This document shows, in pieces, positions 34,997 through 43,929 of a DNA stretch of 64,000 nt (its first letter is position 1; each line of letters opens with the position of its first letter). A program made the position numbers and the translations under genes. The notes below the pieces were generated by a model that did no database searches, had not been told where the DNA came from, and saw nothing but the letters and a program-made list of their open reading frames with translations. Source of the DNA: Pseudomonas taiwanensis (lineage in GTDB: Bacteria; Pseudomonadota; Gammaproteobacteria; Pseudomonadales; Pseudomonadaceae); contig NZ_QJRF01000075.1 of assembly GCF_013393345.1 (NCBI RefSeq), positions 1 through 64,000 of the forward strand. Reading direction: 5' to 3'.

Positions 34997-35227
34997 TTAC
35001 TCCTCCAGCCACTCCTTGGGCACGTCCAGCTTGAGCATCAGCTGGCAGAGCTGGCTGTCGGGGTCGTAGACGATGACCGCCTCGCCTTTCTTCAGCGCCT
35101 TGCGCACACGCTCGACGCGGGTTTCCAGCGGGGTGTCGTCGCCATTGTCGGTGCCTTCGCGGGTGACGAAGTCCTCGATCAGGCGGGTCAGGGTGTCGGC
35201 TTCGAGCAGGTCAAAGGGAATGAGCAT
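34997..35227 (-). CDS. YheU/UPF0270 family protein
   Basis: The protein has 76 residues; MLIPFDLLEADTLTRLIEDFVTREGTD (split) and the central KALKKGEAVIVYDP match the UPF0270 family. It is a small cytoplasmic protein of unknown function. It follows the hybrid kinase gene by 49 bases on the same strand. Confidence 0.9.
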   Translation of the reverse strand: MLIPFDLLEADTLTRLIEDFVTREGTDNGDDTPLETRVERVRKALKKGEAVIVYDPDSQLCQLMLKLDVPKEWLEE

Positions 35228-35276
35228 CGGGGTATCTCCGGCGGGGGCGGAATGCTAACGCCGCCGCCAGACGCCG

Positions 35277-38054
35277 TCATCCATCCACGCTCTGGCGCTG
35301 GATGAAACGTTCGAGGGTGGCGAACAGCAGCGCGCTGTCCAGGGGTTTGCCGAGAAAGTCGTCCATACCGGCGTCGGCACCGGCCTGGCGATGTTCTTCC
35401 AGGATATGCGCGGTCAGGGCGACGATGGGCACCGGCAGCCAGTTGCGGGCGCGTTCCAGCTTGCGGATCTGCCGGGTGGCCTCGAAACCGTCCATTTCCG
35501 GCATTTCGCAGTCCATCAGGATCAACTGGATACCTTCCGGGTCGCGCTGGTACTCGTCCACCGCCGCCACGCCATTGGCGACGGTGCGCACCAGATAACC
35601 GCGCTTCTTGAGGAAACCCTGCACCACCATCTGGTTCACCGGATTGTCTTCGGCTACCAGGATGCAGGGCGTTGCACTCACCCGGCGACGCTCATCCTGC
35701 TGCTGGGTTCGTTCTTCCAGGCGCCGCTCGCGGTACAGCTCCTGCAGGGTGTCGCGCAACTGCGCCAGGGTCAGCGGTTGGGCCACCGCCCGGAGCCGCA
35801 GGCCGGTGCCCGTAGGCAGGTTCTGGCAGTACTCCGGCGGGCAGATCAGCATGATTCGCTGGCCCTGTTCCAGATGGGAACGCAGCCGATCCATCCAGCG
35901 TTCCGGGTCGCCGGGCCAGGGCGCTTGCAACACGAGCAGGGGCGGTACGGCGAAGTCCTCCAGATGCTGGAGCAGCCTTTCCGGGTCCTGGCAACGTTCG
36001 CAGCGCATGCCCCAGCGCCCGAGCAGGCGCCCCAGGGCATCCAGGCCGAGGGCGTCCTGGCAGGCGATCAGGGCGGTACGGCCATCCAGCAGCTGGTTCA
36101 GCTCGTCGGTCCTGAACTCGCCGGGCTGCAACGGAATGTCGAAGCTGAAGCGGGTGCCCACGTGGAGCGTGCTCTGGACTTCGATGTGGCCACCCATCAT
36201 TTCCACCAGCTCCTTGCTGATGGCCAGGCCCAGGCCGCTGCCGCCAAAGCGACGGGTCGTGCTGGAGTCGCCCTGGGCAAAGGAAACGAACAGCTGGGTC
36301 AGGGCTTCGGGGCGGATGCCGATGCCGCTGTCACTGACGTTGAACACCAGGCGCGAATGGCCATCGGCTTTGCGGCGGAGGGAAAGGTGAAGGGCGACAT
36401 GGCCCTCGGCGGTGAATTTGAGGGCGTTGCCCAGCAGGTTCATCAACACCTGCTTGAGCCGAGTCGGGTCGCCGAGGACGCGCCGAGGCACGCCGGCGTC
36501 CAGGCTCAGGTGCAGGCCCAGGCGCTTGTCCATGGCCTGGGCGGTGAACAGCCCGAGGGTCTCCGAAACCAGGTCTTCCAGGTCGAATTCGATGTGCTCC
36601 AGCTCCAACTTGCCGGATTCGATCCGGGCGAAGTCGAGTATGTCGTTGATCACCGCCATCAGCGCGGTGCCTGAGCTGGAAATGGTGTCGACATAGAAGC
36701 GCTGGCTGCGATCCAGCGGGGTTTCCTTGAGCAGTTGCAGCATGCCCAGCACGCCATTGAGCGGGGTGCGGATTTCATGGCTCATGGTGGCCAGGAAACG
36801 GCTCTTGGCCTGGTTCTCGAAGTCCGCCTGCTCGGCGGCCTGGCGGGAGCGGTAGCCTTCCTCCTTGAGCGTGTTGATGCGGTCGGCGAGACCGATGGAC
36901 AGGGTGATCAGCTCGATGGTGACGCCGATCTTCACCACCGTGGCGCCGAACAGCCCGAGCACTTCGACGCCGAGGGAGCCGGTGGTGATCTGGATGAAGG
37001 CGAACAGCAGCACGCCCCAGGCCAGGGTGTAGTAGGAGCCGTAGCGCAGGCCCTTGCGCCAGACATACAGGCCGGTGAGCAGCAGGAAGGCGGAGATGGC
37101 CGAGACGGTGAGGCTGGCGAGGATGTTCCAGTTCTGCAGGCCGATGAGCGGCGCGCTCAGCAGCGCCACCAGGGTCGCGATCATCAGCCCTTGCAGCACC
37201 TTGTCGAGGCGCGGGAAGTGCAGGCCGGTGTGAAGGAAGTGACGGCTGAACTGCAGCGCCGTCAGGCAGTGCAGGTACATGAAGATGTAGATCGCCACCG
37301 ATTGCAGCACGACGTGGTCGGGCAGCAGCTTGAACAGCATGCCGTCGAAGCAGGCGGCGAGCAGGCCGACGTTGAGGTTGTAGGCGAGATACCAGAGGTA
37401 GGCCGGCTCCCGCAGCGACAGGTAGAGGAACAGGTTGTAGAAGAACATGGCGAAAAGGACGCCATAGAAGGCCCCGTTGAACCCCATGAGGTTCTCCTGG
37501 GCCGCGGCGCTGGCATTGAAGGTGCTGAATACCAGCGGTACGAAAATGGTGCTGGTGCTTTCCACCCGCAGGATCAGCGTGCTCTGCCCGGGTTCGACGT
37601 GCAGGGGGAACCAGAAGTTGCGCACCTGGACCGGACGCTGGGAGAAGGCGAAATGGTCACCGGTCTCCTGCGCCTGTACCTGGCCACTGGGCGTGAGGTA
37701 GTAGAGGCGGAGGTTGTCCAGCAACGGGTAGTTGGCTTCCAGGTAGCCGTCCAGCGCATGGGGGCGGCGGTTGTCCAGGTGCACTTTGAACCACCAGACC
37801 GAACCATTCTTGCCGAGGTTGACCTGCTCGCCACGCACCTGCTGGAAGGCCGGGTCGGGGAGATTGCGGACCTGTTCCAGGTCGAGTTCGCCCCTCGGGT
37901 CTTCGAGATAGCCGACCCAGTGGCCGAGGGAAAGGCGTAGCTGATCCTGATCGAGGGGCACGGCCTCCAATGCGGAGGCGGGCCGGCAGACCAGGAACAG
38001 GAGCAAGGCCAGACCGAGTGCGACAGTTTTCACACAGCCTGAGAGGTGAAGCAT
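35277..38054 (-). CDS. Hybrid sensor kinase/response regulator with 7TMR-DISM sensor
   Basis: The 925-residue protein has a signal peptide (to ~28), a periplasmic 7TMR-DISM sugar-binding-like domain (about 30-180), seven spans (about 190-390), HisKA with H426 in [13 protein letters not shown], HATPase (N-box [10 protein letters not shown]-box GGSGLGL), a degenerate receiver-like region (about 655-775) and a C-terminal receiver with D848 in [13 protein letters not shown]. The layout is that of RetS/LadS-class kinases, which in Pseudomonas feed into Gac/Rsm or c-di-GMP control. No partner regulator gene is adjacent. It lies downstream of the NAGGN operon, after 160 bases. Confidence 0.9.
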   Translation of the reverse strand: MLHLSGCVKTVALGLALLLFLVCRPASALEAVPLDQDQLRLSLGHWVGYLEDPRGELDLEQVRNLPDPAFQQVRGEQVNLGKNGSVWWFKVHLDNRRPHALDGYLEANYPLLDNLRLYYLTPSGQVQAQETGDHFAFSQRPVQVRNFWFPLHVEPGQSTLILRVESTSTIFVPLVFSTFNASAAAQENLMGFNGAFYGVLFAMFFYNLFLYLSLREPAYLWYLAYNLNVGLLAACFDGMLFKLLPDHVVLQSVAIYIFMYLHCLTALQFSRHFLHTGLHFPRLDKVLQGLMIATLVALLSAPLIGLQNWNILASLTVSAISAFLLLTGLYVWRKGLRYGSYYTLAWGVLLFAFIQITTGSLGVEVLGLFGATVVKIGVTIELITLSIGLADRINTLKEEGYRSRQAAEQADFENQAKSRFLATMSHEIRTPLNGVLGMLQLLKETPLDRSQRFYVDTISSSGTALMAVINDILDFARIESGKLELEHIEFDLEDLVSETLGLFTAQAMDKRLGLHLSLDAGVPRRVLGDPTRLKQVLMNLLGNALKFTAEGHVALHLSLRRKADGHSRLVFNVSDSGIGIRPEALTQLFVSFAQGDSSTTRRFGGSGLGLAISKELVEMMGGHIEVQSTLHVGTRFSFDIPLQPGEFRTDELNQLLDGRTALIACQDALGLDALGRLLGRWGMRCERCQDPERLLQHLEDFAVPPLLVLQAPWPGDPERWMDRLRSHLEQGQRIMLICPPEYCQNLPTGTGLRLRAVAQPLTLAQLRDTLQELYRERRLEERTQQQDERRRVSATPCILVAEDNPVNQMVVQGFLKKRGYLVRTVANGVAAVDEYQRDPEGIQLILMDCEMPEMDGFEATRQIRKLERARNWLPVPIVALTAHILEEHRQAGADAGMDDFLGKPLDSALLFATLERFIQRQSVDG

Positions 38055-38214
38055 GGGTAACCACCCGCGTTGTTATTCGTCCTTTGTCTCTCTACGAAAG
38101 GTAGTCGAGGGGCGGGGAAACCAGGCAGAAACCGATGTTCGACCTGGCCTCATCGCATTCGGGCAGCCTTCGTAATGAGCATGGGTGGCACTTTGCTCCT
38201 GGCGGGATCGCCCT

Positions 38215-39408
38215 TCAAGGGCCGGTGTCACCCTTTCCCACAAGACTTTCCACGGTCGGGACGCGCGTCTCGCTCTCCATCTGCGCGTCGTGTTCCAACT
38301 GGTGGCTGAAGGGTTCGAGGGACTGCTGGCTGGTCACCGCATCGCTGGCGAACACCGGCGGGCTCATCAGGTAGGCGCCGAGCAGCCGGGTCAGGGCCTC
38401 CAGGCTGTCGATATGGGTGCGCTCGTAGCCGTGGGTCGCGTCGCAACCGAAGGCCAGCAGGGCGGTGCGGATGTCATGGCCGGCGGTGACCGCCGATTGC
38501 GCATCGCTGTGGTAGTAGCGGAACAGGTCGCGGCGCAGCGGGATGGAATGCTCGTCGCCGAGCTTCAACAGGTGCCGGGAAAGGTGGAAATCGTACGGGC
38601 CACCGGAATCCTGCAGGGCCACGCTGACCGCGTGTTCACTGGAATGCTGGCCGGGGGCGACCGGCGCGATGTCGATACCGACGAATTCGCTGACGTCCCA
38701 CGGCAGCGCCGCAGCGGAACCGGAACCGATCTCCTCGGTGATGGTGAACAGCGGATGACAATCGATGGGTGGCACCAGCCGTGCTTCGGCGATGCCCTTG
38801 AGGGCGGTGAGCAGGGCGGCGACGCCGGCCTTGTCGTCCAGGTGGCGGGCACTGATATGGCCGCTCTCGGTGAATTCCGGCAAGGGGTCGAAGGCGACGA
38901 AATCGCCGATCGAAACACCCAGGCTTTCGCAGTCGGCCCGAGTAGCGCTGTAGGCATCCAGGCGCAGTTCGATGTGGTCCCAACTGATGGGCAGGCTGTC
39001 CACCTGGGTGTTGAACGCGTGCCCTGATGCCAGCAAGGGCAAGACGCTGCCGCGCAACACGCGGCTGTCGCAGAACAGGCTCACGCGGCTGCCTTCGGCG
39101 AAGCGGCTGGACCAGCAGCCAATGGGGGCCAGGGCGAGTCGGCCGTTGTCCTTGATCTCGCGGACGATGGCGCCAATGGTGTCGAGGTGCGCCGACACGG
39201 CGCGGTCCGGGCTGTTCTGGCGGCCCTTGAGCGTGGCGCGGATGGTGCCGCGCCGGGTCAGTTCATAGGGAATGCCGATTTCGTCGAGGCGCTCGGCCAC
39301 GTAGCGCACGATGGTGTCGGTGAATCCTGTGGGGCTGGGAATGGCGAGCATTTCCAGCAGTACCTGTTGCAGGTAGGCGAGGTCGGGTTCGGGGAGTCTC
39401 TTGCTCAT
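38215..39408 (-). CDS. NAGGN-system M42-like peptidase/hydrolase
   Basis: This 397-residue member of the M42 metallopeptidase family is the third protein of the N-acetylglutaminylglutamine amide (NAGGN) osmolyte trio. Metal and active-site segments are SAHLDTIG, HLDDKAGVAALL, TITEEIGSG and GIDIAP. It probably hydrolyses NAGGN or a precursor, letting the cell lower the pool after stress. ATG 39408 has AGGAG five bases upstream; the frame further upstream only reads through a repeat. It is separated from ngg by 80 bases that contain a perfect 38-bp palindrome. Confidence 0.9.
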   Translation of the reverse strand: MSKRLPEPDLAYLQQVLLEMLAIPSPTGFTDTIVRYVAERLDEIGIPYELTRRGTIRATLKGRQNSPDRAVSAHLDTIGAIVREIKDNGRLALAPIGCWSSRFAEGSRVSLFCDSRVLRGSVLPLLASGHAFNTQVDSLPISWDHIELRLDAYSATRADCESLGVSIGDFVAFDPLPEFTESGHISARHLDDKAGVAALLTALKGIAEARLVPPIDCHPLFTITEEIGSGSAAALPWDVSEFVGIDIAPVAPGQHSSEHAVSVALQDSGGPYDFHLSRHLLKLGDEHSIPLRRDLFRYYHSDAQSAVTAGHDIRTALLAFGCDATHGYERTHIDSLEALTRLLGAYLMSPPVFASDAVTSQQSLEPFSHQLEHDAQMESETRVPTVESLVGKGDTGP

Positions 39409-39445
39409 GACATCTCCTGTGGTGCGCGGGTCGTTCAGACTGATC

Positions 39446-39483
39446 GTGGGAGCGAATTCATTCGCGAATGAATTCGCTCCCAC
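39446..39483. repeat. Perfect 38-bp palindrome inside the NAGGN operon
   Basis: GTGGGAGCGAATTCATTCG is followed directly by its exact reverse complement. It lies between the ngg stop and the ribosome site of the M42 gene, so the transcript can fold a 17-19-bp hairpin there. Confidence 0.9.
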
Positions 39484-39488
39484 AGGTT

Positions 39489-41234
39489 TCAGGCCGAGGG
39501 CGCTCGCGTCAGCGGGAACAGCAGGTCGATGAAACGCTCCGCCACGGGCTGCGGCTGGTGGTTGGCCAGGCCGGCCCGCTCATTGGCTTCGATCAGCACG
39601 TAGTCCGGCTGGTCGGCGGAAGACACCAGCAGGTCCAGGCCGACCATCGGGATTTCCAGCGTGCGTGCGGCAAGGATCGAGGCTTCGGCCAGGGCCGGAT
39701 GCAGGGTCGCGGTGACGTCCTCCAGGGTGCCGCCGGTGTGCAGGTTGGCGGTGCGGCGCACGACCAGGCGGGTGCCCGCGGGCAGGACATCGTCATAGGT
39801 GTAGCCCGCCGCGCGCAGGGTGCGCTCGGTTTCGGCGTCCATCGGGATACGGCTTTCGCCTTGGGTGGCGGCCTGGCGTCTCCGGCTCTGGTGCTCGATC
39901 AGCAGGCGCAGCGTTTGCTGGCCGTCGCCCATGACCTCGGCGGGGCGGCGGATGGCGGCGGCCACGATTTCGTAGTTGATCACCACCACGCGCAGGTCGG
40001 AGCCTTCGTGGCAGCTTTCCAGCAGCACGCGGCTGTCGAAATGTTCGGCGGTGGCGATGGCGGTCTTCACTTCGTCCAGGGTTCGCAGGTCGACCGCCAC
40101 GCCATGGCCCTGCTCACCGTTCACCGGCTTGACGACGAGGCTGCCGTGTTCGGCCAGGAAGGCGGCATTCGCCTCGTCGCTGCTGGCCAGGCACTGGAAC
40201 GGCTGCCTGATCCCCACGCGGGCCAGTGCGCGGTGGGTGAGTTGCTTGTCCTGGCAGAGGGTCATGCTCACGGCGCTGGTGAGGTCACAGAGGGATTCAC
40301 GGCAACGGATGCGCCGGCCACCGTGGTTGAGGGTGAACAGTCCGCCCTCGGCATCGTCCACCTGCACTTCGATGCCGCGGCGCAGGGCCTCGTTGACGAT
40401 GATGCGCGCGTAGGGATTGAGCTTCTCCTCCGGGCCGGGGCCGATGAACAGGGTCTGGTTGATGCTGTTCTTGCGCTTCACGGCGAAGGTGGCCAGCTCG
40501 CGGAAGCCGAGCTTGGCGTAGAGCGCCTTGGCCTGGCGGTTGTCGTGCAGTACCGACAGGTCGAGGTAGTTGAGCTCGCGGCTCATGAAATGTTCCACCA
40601 GATGGCGTACCAGGGCCTCGCCGACACCGGGGCGGCTGCACTGCGGGTCCACCGCCAGGCACCAGAGGCTGGAGCCGCCTTCCGGGTCGTGGAAGGCCTT
40701 GCGGTGATTCAGGCCCATGACGGCGCCGATCACCTGGTTGTCGCGCTCGTCCTCGGCCATCCAGTAGACCGGCCCGCCGAGGTGGCGAGGGGTGATGGCG
40801 TCCTGGTCCACCGGCAGCATGCCGCGGCAGCGGTAGAGCTGGTTGACCGCCTGCCAGTCGGCTTCGCTCTGGGCGCGGCGGATGCGGAATCCCCGGAAGC
40901 CCCGGCGCGCCGGGCGGTAATCGGGGAACCAGAGGCGCAAGGTGTCGGACGGGTCGAGGAACAGTTGCTGGGGTGCCTGGGCCAGCACTTGCTGGGGCGC
41001 GGCGACGTAGAGGGCGATATCGCGCTCGCCGGGCTGCTCGGCGAGCAACTCGCGGGCCAGGCTGGACGGGTCAGGGAAGGTGTGGCCGAGCAGCAGGCGA
41101 CCCCAGCCGCAGTGGAGTATCTGCGGTTCCTCGTGAGGCGCCTGGTGGCCCTCGGCAAACTGGGCCTGGAGGCGCTGGTAGGAGGGCGCCTGGCCACGCA
41201 GGAGGCGCTGGCTGTGCAGGGTATGGGCTTTCAT
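39489..41234 (-). CDS. ngg: N-acetylglutaminylglutamine synthetase (GNAT plus ATP-grasp)
   Basis: The 581-residue protein has an N-terminal part with a GNAT acetyltransferase domain (about 110-260; LAVDPQCSRPGVGEALVRHL, DNRQAKALYAKLGF) and a C-terminal ATP-grasp ligase (about 290-575; VVKPVNGEQGHGV, GLDLLVSS, VLIEANERAGL). It acetylates glutamine and joins it to a second glutamine for the osmolyte NAGGN. ATG 41234 is four bases after the amidotransferase stop, with AGGGA upstream; the longer frame lies inside that gene. It acts in the cytoplasm under osmotic stress. Confidence 0.92.
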   Translation of the reverse strand: MKAHTLHSQRLLRGQAPSYQRLQAQFAEGHQAPHEEPQILHCGWGRLLLGHTFPDPSSLARELLAEQPGERDIALYVAAPQQVLAQAPQQLFLDPSDTLRLWFPDYRPARRGFRGFRIRRAQSEADWQAVNQLYRCRGMLPVDQDAITPRHLGGPVYWMAEDERDNQVIGAVMGLNHRKAFHDPEGGSSLWCLAVDPQCSRPGVGEALVRHLVEHFMSRELNYLDLSVLHDNRQAKALYAKLGFRELATFAVKRKNSINQTLFIGPGPEEKLNPYARIIVNEALRRGIEVQVDDAEGGLFTLNHGGRRIRCRESLCDLTSAVSMTLCQDKQLTHRALARVGIRQPFQCLASSDEANAAFLAEHGSLVVKPVNGEQGHGVAVDLRTLDEVKTAIATAEHFDSRVLLESCHEGSDLRVVVINYEIVAAAIRRPAEVMGDGQQTLRLLIEHQSRRRQAATQGESRIPMDAETERTLRAAGYTYDDVLPAGTRLVVRRTANLHTGGTLEDVTATLHPALAEASILAARTLEIPMVGLDLLVSSADQPDYVLIEANERAGLANHQPQPVAERFIDLLFPLTRAPSA

Positions 41235-41238
41235 CGAT

Positions 41239-43008
41239 TCAGAGTCCCTGTTGGTTGAGCCAGAGATTGAGAGCGGCCATCTGCCACAACTTCGAACCTC
41301 GCAGCGGGGTGATGTCTTCCGTGGGGCTGGCGAGCAGCCGCTCGAGCATCGCCGGCTGGAACAGGCCGCGGTCCTGGCTCGGGTCCAGCAGCAGTTCACG
41401 TATCCAGTCGCGGGTCCGGCCTTCCAGGTGCTTGAGGCCAGGCACCGGGAAATAGCCCTTGGGTCGGTCGATCACTTCATGGGGAATGACCTTGCGCGCA
41501 GCGGCCTTGAGTACCGCCTTGCCGCCATCGCCGAGCTTGAAGCGGGAGGGGATGCGCGCCGAGAGTTCCGCCACCCGGTAGTCGAGGAAGGGCACGCGCG
41601 CTTCCAGCCCCCAGGCCATCGTCATGTTGTCCACCCGCTTCACCGGGTCGTCCACCAGCATCACCGTGCTGTCCAGGCGCAGGGCCTTGTCCACGGAGTC
41701 GAGGGCGCCGGGCTGCTCGAAGTGCTGGCGCACGAAGTCGCCGGCCAGGTCCTCGGTGAGCCAGGCCGATTGCACCGTGGCCTGGTATTCGGGGTGGGCG
41801 CGATCGAAGAAGGCCGCACGGTAACTGTTGAACGGGTCACGGGTATCGGCCAGGGGCGGATACCAGTGGTAGCCGCCGAACAGTTCGTCCGCTCCCTGGC
41901 CGCTCTGCACCACCTTGCAGTGCTTCGACACTTCGCGGGAGAGCAGATAGAAGGCGATGCAGTCATGGCTGACCATGGGTTCGCTCATGGCCGTGAAGGC
42001 CGCCGGGAGTTGTTCCAGTACCTCGCGCTCGTCGATCCGCAGTTGCTGGTGGCGGGTGCCGTAGTGGCGGGCGATCAGGTCGGAGTACTCGAACTCGTCG
42101 CCGCGCTCGCCGCCGGCATCCTCGAAGCCGATGGAGAAGGTCGCCAGTTGCTCCACGCCGGTCTCGGCCAGCAGGCCCACCAGCAGGCTGGAGTCCACCC
42201 CGCCGGAAAGCAGCACGCCCACCTCGCGAGCGGCGCGTTGGCGGATCGATACGGCATCACGCAGGCTGGCCAGCAGGCGGTCGCGCCAGTCGTCCATGCC
42301 AAGGCCCTGTTCGTCCTCGTGCGCGCCGTATTCCAGTTGCCACCAGATGCCCTGGCTGCAATTGCCGTCCGCGTCGATCTGCATCCAGCTGGCCGGCGGC
42401 AGTTTCTCCACACCCTTGACCAGGGTGCGGGGCGCGGGCACCACGGCGTGGAAGTTGAGGTAGAAGTTCAGCGCTTGTGGGTCCAGCCCGGTGTCCAGGT
42501 CGCCGCCCTTGAGCAGGGCCGGCAGGCTGGAGGCGAAGCGCAGGCGTTGATCCGTGCGCGAGAGGTACAGCGGTTTGATGCCGAGGCGGTCGCGGGCGAG
42601 GAACAGGCGCTGCCGGTCCCGTTCCCAGATGGCCAGCGCGAACATGCCGTTGAGCCTCGGCAGCATGTCCTTGCCCCAGGCGTGCCAGGCCTTGAGCAGC
42701 ACCTCGGTGTCACCGTCGGAATGGAAACGGTAACCCAGGGCCAGCAGTTCCTTGCGCAGTTCGGGGTAGTTGTAGATGGCGCCGTTGAACACCATGGCCA
42801 GGCCCAGTTCGGGGTCCAGCATGGGCTGCCCGGAGGCTTCGGCCAGGTCCATGATCTTCAGGCGTCGATGGCCCAGGGCGATCGGGCCCTGGCTGTGCAG
42901 GCCCCAGGCGTCTGGGCCGCGGGGTGCGAGGTGGTGGGTGATCCTGTCGAGGGCAGCCAGGTCGGCCGGTTGTTTGTCGAAACGAAGTTCTCCAGAAATG
43001 CCGCACAT
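41239..43008 (-). CDS. NAGGN amidotransferase, asparagine synthetase B-like
   Basis: The 589-residue protein has an N-terminal class II glutaminase with nucleophile Cys2 (MCGISGELRF) and a C-terminal synthetase with the pyrophosphate loop LLSGGVDSSLL (SGGxDS). It is AsnB-like, but its place as first gene of the trio identifies it as the enzyme that amidates the N-acetylglutaminylglutamine dipeptide. ATG 43008 has AAGGA close upstream. The promoter of the operon must lie in 43009-43177, where I see no clear -10/-35. Confidence 0.9.
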   Translation of the reverse strand: MCGISGELRFDKQPADLAALDRITHHLAPRGPDAWGLHSQGPIALGHRRLKIMDLAEASGQPMLDPELGLAMVFNGAIYNYPELRKELLALGYRFHSDGDTEVLLKAWHAWGKDMLPRLNGMFALAIWERDRQRLFLARDRLGIKPLYLSRTDQRLRFASSLPALLKGGDLDTGLDPQALNFYLNFHAVVPAPRTLVKGVEKLPPASWMQIDADGNCSQGIWWQLEYGAHEDEQGLGMDDWRDRLLASLRDAVSIRQRAAREVGVLLSGGVDSSLLVGLLAETGVEQLATFSIGFEDAGGERGDEFEYSDLIARHYGTRHQQLRIDEREVLEQLPAAFTAMSEPMVSHDCIAFYLLSREVSKHCKVVQSGQGADELFGGYHWYPPLADTRDPFNSYRAAFFDRAHPEYQATVQSAWLTEDLAGDFVRQHFEQPGALDSVDKALRLDSTVMLVDDPVKRVDNMTMAWGLEARVPFLDYRVAELSARIPSRFKLGDGGKAVLKAAARKVIPHEVIDRPKGYFPVPGLKHLEGRTRDWIRELLLDPSQDRGLFQPAMLERLLASPTEDITPLRGSKLWQMAALNLWLNQQGL

Positions 43009-43177
43009 AAGTCCTTACCGGTGTTGCCGTTGGGGAGTTCGTGCCGCCTTTTGCAGCAGGCACTAAGGGTCCGACCCCTGTGCACTTCTGTGAGTTTTAT
43101 ACCGTTTGGTTATGAAACAGCGACCTCAAAACCTGTCCATGACCTCAAGCGGGATACGCGCCGATCATGGACGGTTC

Positions 43178-43927
43178 TCAGGTGAAGAGTTTCTGTGCTG
43201 CCAGGGACAGGCTCACGGCCACCAGCATCAGGGCGAACAGCCGTTGCAGGGTGGCGCCGCGCAGGCGCGTGGCCAACTGGTTACCCCAGAGCACGCCGAC
43301 GGCACCGCCGGCCGCCAGACCGCCGAGCAGGGCCATGGGTGGCTGGGCACCGGTGAGATATAGAAGGAAACCGCCGCCGGAAACCAGCGCAATCACCGCC
43401 ATCGAAGTGGCCGTGGCAGCCAGCATCGACAACGGTGTGTACCAGAGCAGCGCCGGTACGACGAGGAACCCGCCACCGACGCCCATCACCCCGGACAGCA
43501 GGCCGACGCCAGCACCGATCATTACCAGCGGCGTGCTTCGCAACGGGCCGGTAGCGCTCTTCGGCAGTGCCGCACCGCGCCACATGCGCCATGCGGACCA
43601 GAGCACCAGAAGGCAGAAACCGAGGATCAGCACCGTTTCCGGAATGAAGCGGCCCACCCACTGGCCGACGGCATTGCCGGGCAGCCCGCTGATGGCCAGC
43701 AACAGTACCGGACGCCAGGCCACCATCCCTTGGCGGGCGCGGGGAATGGCACCAATAGCGGCGGACAGGGCGACCGCGCCCAGGCTCACGCCGATGGCAT
43801 CGCGCAGCGGCAAGTGCAGACTGAGGAGCAGGGGCAAGGCCACCAGCGATCCGCCGGCACCAGTCAGGCCCAGCAACAGGCCGAGCACACCGCCGATCAC
43901 CAGGGCTTCGATCAGGAGCAGATCCAT
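43178..43927 (-). CDS. TauE/SafE-family membrane permease
   Basis: The protein has 249 residues and eight hydrophobic spans in two repeats (GVLGLLLGLTGAGGSLVALPLL; GLLSGVMGVGGGFLVVPALL). Glycine-rich repeats of this type define the family, which exports sulfite, sulfoacetate or related anions or imports similar compounds. The start codon lies two bases after the mnmC stop, so the two are probably co-transcribed by position rather than by function. Confidence 0.9.
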   Translation of the reverse strand: MDLLLIEALVIGGVLGLLLGLTGAGGSLVALPLLLSLHLPLRDAIGVSLGAVALSAAIGAIPRARQGMVAWRPVLLLAISGLPGNAVGQWVGRFIPETVLILGFCLLVLWSAWRMWRGAALPKSATGPLRSTPLVMIGAGVGLLSGVMGVGGGFLVVPALLWYTPLSMLAATATSMAVIALVSGGGFLLYLTGAQPPMALLGGLAAGGAVGVLWGNQLATRLRGATLQRLFALMLVAVSLSLAAQKLFT

Positions 43928-43929
43928 GT

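Noticed and set aside
41239-43008. Ordinary asparagine synthetase B
   Set aside because: The motifs fit AsnB, but its fixed place with ngg and the M42 gene marks the NAGGN amidotransferase.
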